A DNA stretch of 10,367 nucleotides, taken from positions 1 through 10,367 of the forward strand of contig JAUVQZ010000095.1 in NCBI GenBank assembly GCA_030597865.1, in the 5' to 3' direction. Every line of letters begins with the position of its first letter. Position 1 is the stretch's first letter. This DNA is from Pseudomonadota bacterium (lineage in GTDB: Bacteria; Desulfobacterota; Desulfobulbia; Desulfobulbales; SURF-16). Below are positions 6,337 to 10,367 of this stretch, piece by piece. The translations under genes were made by a program, and so were the position numbers. Under the pieces are notes generated by a model, which saw only the letters and a list, made by a program, of their open reading frames with translations, made no database searches and was not told the DNA's origin.

Positions 6337-7482
6337 GGTAAGCCAGAAGCGGGCGGCAAGCCAACACAAGAAGCCTGCTGAGCCAGCTGCGGCCTGAACA
6401 GGGATGGCGCGCAGCATCTCATGGCGCACCCCGGACCGCGAGGTATAGGTGGAGGCGCCGGTATAATTCATCCCCAGCCAGGAGGAGAGGGCCGGCACCA
6501 TGAGTAACCAGGCCACAGCCTCCAAAGGACCAATGATCCGGGCCGGACTGACAAGGCCGCTGATGGCGACCAAAAACAGATAGGAAAAGAGACCGGTCCA
6601 CATCCCCTTGATACTGAAGGCCCGGCCTGAGAGCCAGGGCAGCATCAAGGGCACCAGCACCGTGCCACTGACCAGGGCGGCAAGCAGGGCCAGAACGGCA
6701 AATAATCCCATGTCAAGGGAGGCCTCCCAGAAAGAGTGCCCACCACCCAGACCGGAGAAAATCAGAAAAAAAAGCATGAGCAGACAGGTCTTGCCAACAA
6801 CCTGGGTAAGTTCCACCGGGACCAGAGCCATCCGTTCCGCCAGGGGAAAGCCCTTGCAACGCATGGCTGGCTCGGCCTTCATACCACGGTCGAGAAAGGC
6901 TGGAAGGTCGGAGGCCAGAACCGGCCCCCAGACCACCTGAAAGCCGGTATGTTTCTTGATACCAAGGCCGTTAACCCCCGGCGCCCCTAACTGGGGGACA
7001 ATGATCTTCCTATGACTCACCACCTCGGTAAGGCGGCTGGCTATAATCCGGTCGTAGAGCTCCACCGTACCAAAGGTGCCCTTACCGGCGGCGCACCAGA
7101 CATTGATACCCTTGGTATCAAGGACCAGGAGCCAACAGTCACGGCCTGGCAAGGCGCCACGCAGCTGATCGAAACTCATCTTATAATTGGCGGTGACAAG
7201 AACAGGACTGCCGGAATTCGGCGAGCCAAGGGCGTATAATCCCGGATCGACCACAAAGGACATGCGGCCGATATTGCAGCGGACCAACCAGCTCCCCATC
7301 CGGTCCTGGCCAGTCAGAGACGCGGCAACCCTTGCCACCTGGCCCACAGCAGAAGCAACCTTGCCGACGACAAAATCCTGGTCAGTGGATGGTGGTTTAA
7401 AAACAGTCTCGGGCTTTGCCTCGGCCATGGTCAAGGCCAGCGGAAGAAGCCCTTTCTCAGCAACGGGCGGTACAGTTTTCAT
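6334..7482 (-). CDS. hgcA: HgcA, membrane-bound corrinoid protein of mercury methylation
   Basis: A 382-aa protein that, in the known system, carries a methyl group on a cobalamin cofactor and transfers it to Hg(II), giving methylmercury. The N-terminal corrinoid-binding domain (about 30-190) contains IGRMSFVVDPGLYALG (71-86), SPVLVTANYKMSFDQLR (92-108) and the diagnostic cap-helix motif NVWCAAGK (127-134), whose C130 is the cobalt-ligating cysteine. The C-terminal part holds about five membrane helices (near 232-246, 256-282, 294-312, 316-336, 357-381), with the family stretch MNYTGASTYTSRSGV at 338-352. The motif continues GTFGTVEL, with Val where I recall Asp in characterised proteins. The ATG at 7482 has only GCAGG directly abutting it. 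No upstream ATG, GTG or TTG exists in frame before a stop at 7537-7539; M19 (7428) is the alternative start and also lacks a ribosome binding site. hgcB lies 9 bases downstream. Confidence 0.96.
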   Translation of the reverse strand: MKTVPPVAEKGLLPLALTMAEAKPETVFKPPSTDQDFVVGKVASAVGQVARVAASLTGQDRMGSWLVRCNIGRMSFVVDPGLYALGSPNSGSPVLVTANYKMSFDQLRGALPGRDCWLLVLDTKGINVWCAAGKGTFGTVELYDRIIASRLTEVVSHRKIIVPQLGAPGVNGLGIKKHTGFQVVWGPVLASDLPAFLDRGMKAEPAMRCKGFPLAERMALVPVELTQVVGKTCLLMLFFLIFSGLGGGHSFWEASLDMGLFAVLALLAALVSGTVLVPLMLPWLSGRAFSIKGMWTGLFSYLFLVAISGLVSPARIIGPLEAVAWLLMVPALSSWLGMNYTGASTYTSRSGVRHEMLRAIPVQAAAGSAGFLCWLAARFWLT

Positions 7483-7578
7483 CCTGCAAATATAGCATTT
7501 TTGAGCGCCGCCGCCCAGAATCTTTCCCTTCCCAGGTCACCTTCTCTTCACCTTGGCCTTCACAACAAAACTCATCTT

Positions 7579-7734
7579 TTATTTTTTAGCCTCAACCTCC
7601 CCCTCTGGGCAACAAATGCAGTCTCCCCATTCACCATCATGGGTACCCCGCCACTCCATATTGCATACACAGGTGTACGTTTCTTTTTTGCCTTTGCCTT
7701 CTGTCTTTTTCACTTCTTCTTTCTGATGTTTCAT
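7579..7734 (-). CDS. 51-aa cysteine-rich protein upstream of hgcA, unknown function
   Basis: A short gene on the minus strand, too small for common ORF cutoffs. Translation begins MKHQKEEVKKTEGKGKKE, a very basic and acidic, lysine-rich first 18 residues. A compact Cys/Trp segment follows with C22-V-C24, EWRGTHDGEWGD at 27-38, and C39-I-C41-C42-P, and then an acidic-lysine tail. Five cysteines in CxC...CxCC spacing, with no signal peptide or membrane segment, suggest a small cytoplasmic metal- or thiol-binding protein; zinc ribbon-like folding is possible but the spacing is not a standard one. The start is supported by AGGAGGT (complement of 7741-7747) six bases before the ATG, the best ribosome binding site in the neighbourhood. 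It ends 96 bases before hgcA with no terminator between, so co-transcription is likely. I do not recognise the family. Confidence 0.72.
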   Translation of the reverse strand: MKHQKEEVKKTEGKGKKETYTCVCNMEWRGTHDGEWGDCICCPEGEVEAKK

Positions 7735-7758
7735 GGGGTAACCTCCTGCCATGCCAGC

Positions 7759-7822
7759 GTGTCAATTTATGTCAACCACAACGCCTACTTAATAACAATA
7801 AGCATTATTGACACCGTGACAA
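7759..7822 (-). promoter_or_regulatory. Putative promoter/operator of the Cys-rich gene-hgcAB unit
   Basis: Repeats: TGTCAA at 7760-7765 and again at 7770-7775 (10-bp period), and the inverted pair GTGTCAAT (7759-7766)/ATTGACAC (7807-7814). A perfect palindrome CAATAA-GCA-TTATTG spans 7796-7810. On the minus strand TTGTCA (7822-7817) and TATTGT (7800-7795) with a 16-base spacer make a weak sigma-70 promoter that overlaps the palindrome, as expected for a repressor operator. The regulator is not identified; an ArsR-type repressor accompanies some hgc loci but none is in this window. Confidence 0.35.
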
Positions 7823-7908
7823 TGGCGCCCTAGCTTTCTTCCATGGCAAAGGTCTTTGACGCGAAATGTTCAGACCCAGGAAAATATCACGGGTAATGGC
7901 CGGATCGC

Positions 7909-7938
7909 TTTACATGCAGGTTGTCAATCCACTACACT
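7909..7938 (+). promoter_or_regulatory. Candidate sigma-70 promoter for the OYE-family gene
   Basis: TTTACA (7909-7914) is one mismatch from the -35 consensus and TACACT (7933-7938) is two from the -10, with an 18-base spacer. It lies about 75 bases upstream of the preferred ATG at 8016, and a start near 7945 would leave the alternative ATG at 7950 almost leaderless. Confidence 0.35.
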
Positions 7939-8015
7939 TTTCTAAGTGAATGGCGTTTCCTTGCTGCTCTTTCCTACCCATACTGCCCGAATTCTCTAAC
8001 CTAGAGGACCCCATA

Positions 8016-9086
8016 ATGGCTGATGATCTGCTTTTCTCACCGTTTCACCTGAAGAATTTCACCCTCAAAAACCGCCTTGGTGTCGCCCCCATGACCAGGA
8101 TGTCCGGCGGGGCAACCAGCATCCCCCGCCAGGACGTCTTTGATTTCCTGGTGCACCGGGCCCAAGATGGTGCAGCCCTGGTCTATACCGAGGCCATTGT
8201 CACCGATTACGAAAGCGCCCAGGGCTATCCGGGCCAGGCCCGCATGCTGACCCAACCACAGATCACGGCATGGCGTGGGGTGGTCAAGGCCATCCAGGCC
8301 GAAGGCTCTTTGGCCATCATGCAGATGTTTCACTGCGGACGCATGGCCTGGCCCGAAATCAACCCAGCCCAGCGCTCCATAGCGCCGAGCCCCATCACCC
8401 CAAAGCAGGACAATCCCCTCACCCAAGCGCCCTATCCGGTGCCCGAGGAGATGAGCCAGTTTGACATCGACCACGTCATTAACGGTTTTGTGGAGACGGC
8501 CAAGGGGGCAGTGGCCGCCGGATTCGACGGTGTGGAGATCCATGGCGCCCATGGTTATTTAATCAACCAGTTCCTCTCTGCCTATTCAAATCAGCGCAGC
8601 GATGACTATGGTGGCACCCCTGACCGACGCTATCGTTTTGCCCATGAGGTTATCCAGGCGGTGAACAGGGTAATGCCGGAAGACAAGCTCCTCATCTTCC
8701 GCATCTCCAACTGGGCCATTGCCGACATGGAGATATCACTCTTTAGCGACCAGGCTGAGTACCAGGGGATCATTGCCCTGCTCAACAAGGAGCCCCTGGA
8801 CGCCATCTCCGTGTCCACCTATGACTTTAGGGAATCGGCCTTTGGCACCGACAAGACCATGGCCGAGCTCAGCCGCGAGGTCTGTGATCTGCCCCTGATG
8901 ATTTGCGGCAGGATCCACGATCGGGCCTCTGCCGAAGAGGCCCTCAAACATGCCGACATCGTGCTCAGCGGCAAATCCACCCTCCTCAACCCAAACTGGA
9001 TGGAGGACGTAAAGCAAGGGCGCAAACTTGAACCATTTACCTCTGACCAGGCCGCTGTGGCCTATACAGAGAAAGCGCTGCCCTGA
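8016..9086 (+). CDS. Old Yellow Enzyme-family NADH:flavin oxidoreductase
   Basis: A 356-aa flavin (FMN) ene-reductase-type TIM barrel. Visible family motifs are LFSPFHLKNFTLKNRLGVAPMTR at the N-terminus (split here as residues 5-27), HCGRMAWPEI in the middle (HxGR flavin/substrate motif), VEIHGAHGYLINQFLS followed by NQRSDDYGG, and CGRIHDRASAEEAL near the C-terminus. It lacks the C-terminal Fe-S and NAD(P)-binding domains of 2,4-dienoyl-CoA reductase-type relatives, so it is the short OYE form. The reading frame opens at an ATG at 7950, but I prefer the ATG at 8016: it follows AGAGG (8003-8007) at good spacing and begins with the usual MADDLLFSPF sequence, whereas the extra 22 residues look non-family and partly hydrophobic. 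The substrate cannot be named. It is divergent from the hgc unit, so a functional link is not shown. Confidence 0.92.
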   Translation: MADDLLFSPFHLKNFTLKNRLGVAPMTRMSGGATSIPRQDVFDFLVHRAQDGAALVYTEAIVTDYESAQGYPGQARMLTQPQITAWRGVVKAIQAEGSLAIMQMFHCGRMAWPEINPAQRSIAPSPITPKQDNPLTQAPYPVPEEMSQFDIDHVINGFVETAKGAVAAGFDGVEIHGAHGYLINQFLSAYSNQRSDDYGGTPDRRYRFAHEVIQAVNRVMPEDKLLIFRISNWAIADMEISLFSDQAEYQGIIALLNKEPLDAISVSTYDFRESAFGTDKTMAELSREVCDLPLMICGRIHDRASAEEALKHADIVLSGKSTLLNPNWMEDVKQGRKLEPFTSDQAAVAYTEKALP

Positions 9087-9162
9087 AAAGATTCAATTTT
9101 GTCATATTTTCAAAAAAGACACATTGGCCGTTTTTCCAATCTTACAAAAAAAAGGAAACGCT

Positions 9163-10367
9163 ATGAATGATACCATTGCAGATATTGAGGCCATGGAAAT
9201 CCTTGACTCCCGGGGCTATCCCACGGTCCAGGTCACCATCGAACTTGAAGACGGCACCTGGGCCACGGCCTCGGTACCCTCAGGAGCCAGCACCGGTGAG
9301 AACGAAGCGCTTGAACTGCGCGATGGCGACATGATGCGTTACAACGGCAAGGGCGTGCTCACCGCCATTGCCAATATTGAGGAAAGAATAGCCCCGGAGA
9401 TCATCGGCCGGGCCGCCCATGGCCAGACCGAGATCGACCATATCATGCTGGAGCTCGACGCCACCGACAACAAGAAGAATCTGGGCGCCAACGCCATCCT
9501 CGGCGTGTCCATGGCCGTGGCCAAGGCTGCCGCCCTGGCCCACAACCTCCCCCTCTATCAATATCTGGGAGGCGCAGGCTCTCGCCGTATCCCGGTGCCC
9601 AGCATGAATATCATCAATGCCGGCGAACATGCCGACAACAGCGTTGACTTCCAGGAGTTCATGGCCGTACCCATCGGCGCCGCCACCTTCCGCGAGGGCC
9701 TGCGCTACGTGGCCGAGACCTTCCATGCCCTCAAGGGCCTGCTCAACAAACAAAACATGTCCACCGGCATCGGCGACGAAGGCGGCTTTGCCCCCAACCT
9801 GCCCAGCAACGAGGCCGCCATCGAGATCATCCTCGAGGCCATTGAAAAGGCAGGCTACAAGCCGGGCACCGACATCGCCATTGCCCTTGATTCAGCCGCA
9901 AGCTCGTTCTACACCGATGGCGTCTATGACCTGCGCTGGTCCGGCCTGGGCCAAAAGAATACCGAGGAAATGATAGCCCTGGCCCAGGAGTGGGTAAAGA
10001 AATACCCCATCATCTCCTGGGAGGATCCCCTGGACGAAAACGACTGGGATGGTTTTGGCGAGTTGACCAGACGTCTGGGCAACAAAATTGAGGTGGTGGG
10101 TGATGACATTTTTGTAACAAACACCCGCTATATCACCCGGGGCATTGAGCAGAAATCCGCCAACTCGGCCCTGATCAAGCTTAACCAGATCGGCACGGTG
10201 AGCGAGACCATTGAGGCCTGCCGCATGTGCCGTGACGCAGGCTGGCGCTACTTCATCTCCCACCGATCCGGCGAGACGACCGATACCTTCCTGGCCGATT
10301 TTGCGGTGGCCATGGACGGCGGTCACCTCAAGACCGGCTCTGCCAGCCGCGGCGAGCGCATTGCCAA
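9163..10367 (+). CDS. eno: Enolase (3' partial)
   Basis: Phosphopyruvate hydratase, converting 2-phosphoglycerate to phosphoenolpyruvate in glycolysis/gluconeogenesis. The frame is open from 9163 to the right edge (401 codons), so only the last stretch, roughly 20-30 residues, is missing. Motifs seen in order: ILDSRGYPTV near the N-terminus, VPSGASTG (active-site loop), ELRDGD, GEHADN, QEFM, GDEGGFAPN, ALDSAAS (Mg2+ aspartate), SWEDPLDENDWDGF (Mg2+ glutamate), VGDDIFVTN (Mg2+ aspartate), LIKLNQIGT (catalytic lysine) and SHRSGET. All catalytic and metal residues appear kept. One oddity is INAGEHADN where most enolases have INGGEHADN. The ribosome binding site AGGA lies at 9153-9156, six bases before the ATG. 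It starts 76 bases after the OYE gene with no clear terminator between, so read-through is possible. Confidence 0.96.
   Translation, partial: MNDTIADIEAMEILDSRGYPTVQVTIELEDGTWATASVPSGASTGENEALELRDGDMMRYNGKGVLTAIANIEERIAPEIIGRAAHGQTEIDHIMLELDATDNKKNLGANAILGVSMAVAKAAALAHNLPLYQYLGGAGSRRIPVPSMNIINAGEHADNSVDFQEFMAVPIGAATFREGLRYVAETFHALKGLLNKQNMSTGIGDEGGFAPNLPSNEAAIEIILEAIEKAGYKPGTDIAIALDSAASSFYTDGVYDLRWSGLGQKNTEEMIALAQEWVKKYPIISWEDPLDENDWDGFGELTRRLGNKIEVVGDDIFVTNTRYITRGIEQKSANSALIKLNQIGTVSETIEACRMCRDAGWRYFISHRSGETTDTFLADFAVAMDGGHLKTGSASRGERIA

Larger units (their letters stand above)
7735..8015. other. Divergent intergenic region between the hgc unit and the OYE gene
   Basis: This 281-base gap should carry the promoters for both directions. 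The left half (7759-7822) is rich in TGTCAA repeats and a palindrome near the hgc-side gene; the right half carries a sigma-70-like match for the oxidoreductase. No additional gene is supported. Confidence 0.5.

Noticed and set aside
7501..7833. Plus-strand open frame of 110 codons in the hgcA upstream region
   Set aside because: No good ribosome binding site and Phe/His-rich composition from reading polypurine in antisense. It overlaps the better supported minus-strand 51-aa gene and runs into the promoter repeats.
7950..8015. Extra 22-residue N-terminal extension of the OYE protein
   Set aside because: The extension (starting MAFPCCSFLPILPEF) is not family-like and lacks a ribosome binding site; the ATG at 8016 has one and fits the family start.
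1..10367. CRISPR arrays, tRNA/rRNA genes, insertion sequences, phage or plasmid genes
   Set aside because: No regularly spaced repeats, tRNA-like cloverleaf, transposase or integrase was seen on either strand.

Overview
The window looks like a chromosomal segment of an anaerobic, GC-rich Gram-negative bacterium, most likely a Desulfobacterota (sulfate- or metal-reducing 'deltaproteobacterial') lineage. The basis is the combination of an HgcA/HgcB pair, a c-type-heme (DUF3365-like) sensor histidine kinase, a GspE/PilB ATPase and a candidate sigma-54 promoter. This taxonomic placement is inference from gene content only.

Left part (1-4661). A GspE/PilB-type secretion or pilus ATPase enters from the left edge and carries an unusual C-terminal double zinc ribbon. 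It converges, with overlapping stop codons, on a minus-strand HDOD-domain protein. A large membrane histidine kinase follows on the plus strand, preceded by a good sigma-70-like promoter. It has a periplasmic heme-binding sensor with CxxCH, then GAF, PAS, HisKA and HATPase domains. No response regulator is visible beside it.

Middle (4662-6045). A 391-base gap holds repeated TGTGGCA motifs, a perfect 17-bp palindrome and a good sigma-54 (-24/-12) promoter match. These sit just upstream of two small, apparently co-transcribed membrane proteins (70 and 103 aa) that I do not recognise. A hairpin and a very strong bidirectional terminator end that unit, followed by about 175 bases with several nested inverted repeats.

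Mercury-methylation locus (6046-7734, minus strand). In transcription order there is a 51-aa cysteine-rich protein with a strong ribosome binding site, then hgcA (membrane-anchored corrinoid protein with the NVWCAAGK signature), then hgcB (2x[4Fe-4S] ferredoxin ending in CC). HgcA and HgcB are known to be jointly required for methylation of Hg(II) to methylmercury. The hgcB ribosome binding site overlaps the hgcA stop codon, suggesting translational coupling. The tiny upstream gene is the most novel item: it falls below usual ORF length cutoffs, has five cysteines in CxC...CxCC arrangement, and appears to lie in the hgc transcription unit.

Right part (7735-10367). A repeat-rich divergent intergenic region separates the hgc unit from a plus-strand Old Yellow Enzyme-family oxidoreductase. 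Next comes an enolase gene (eno) that runs off the right edge.
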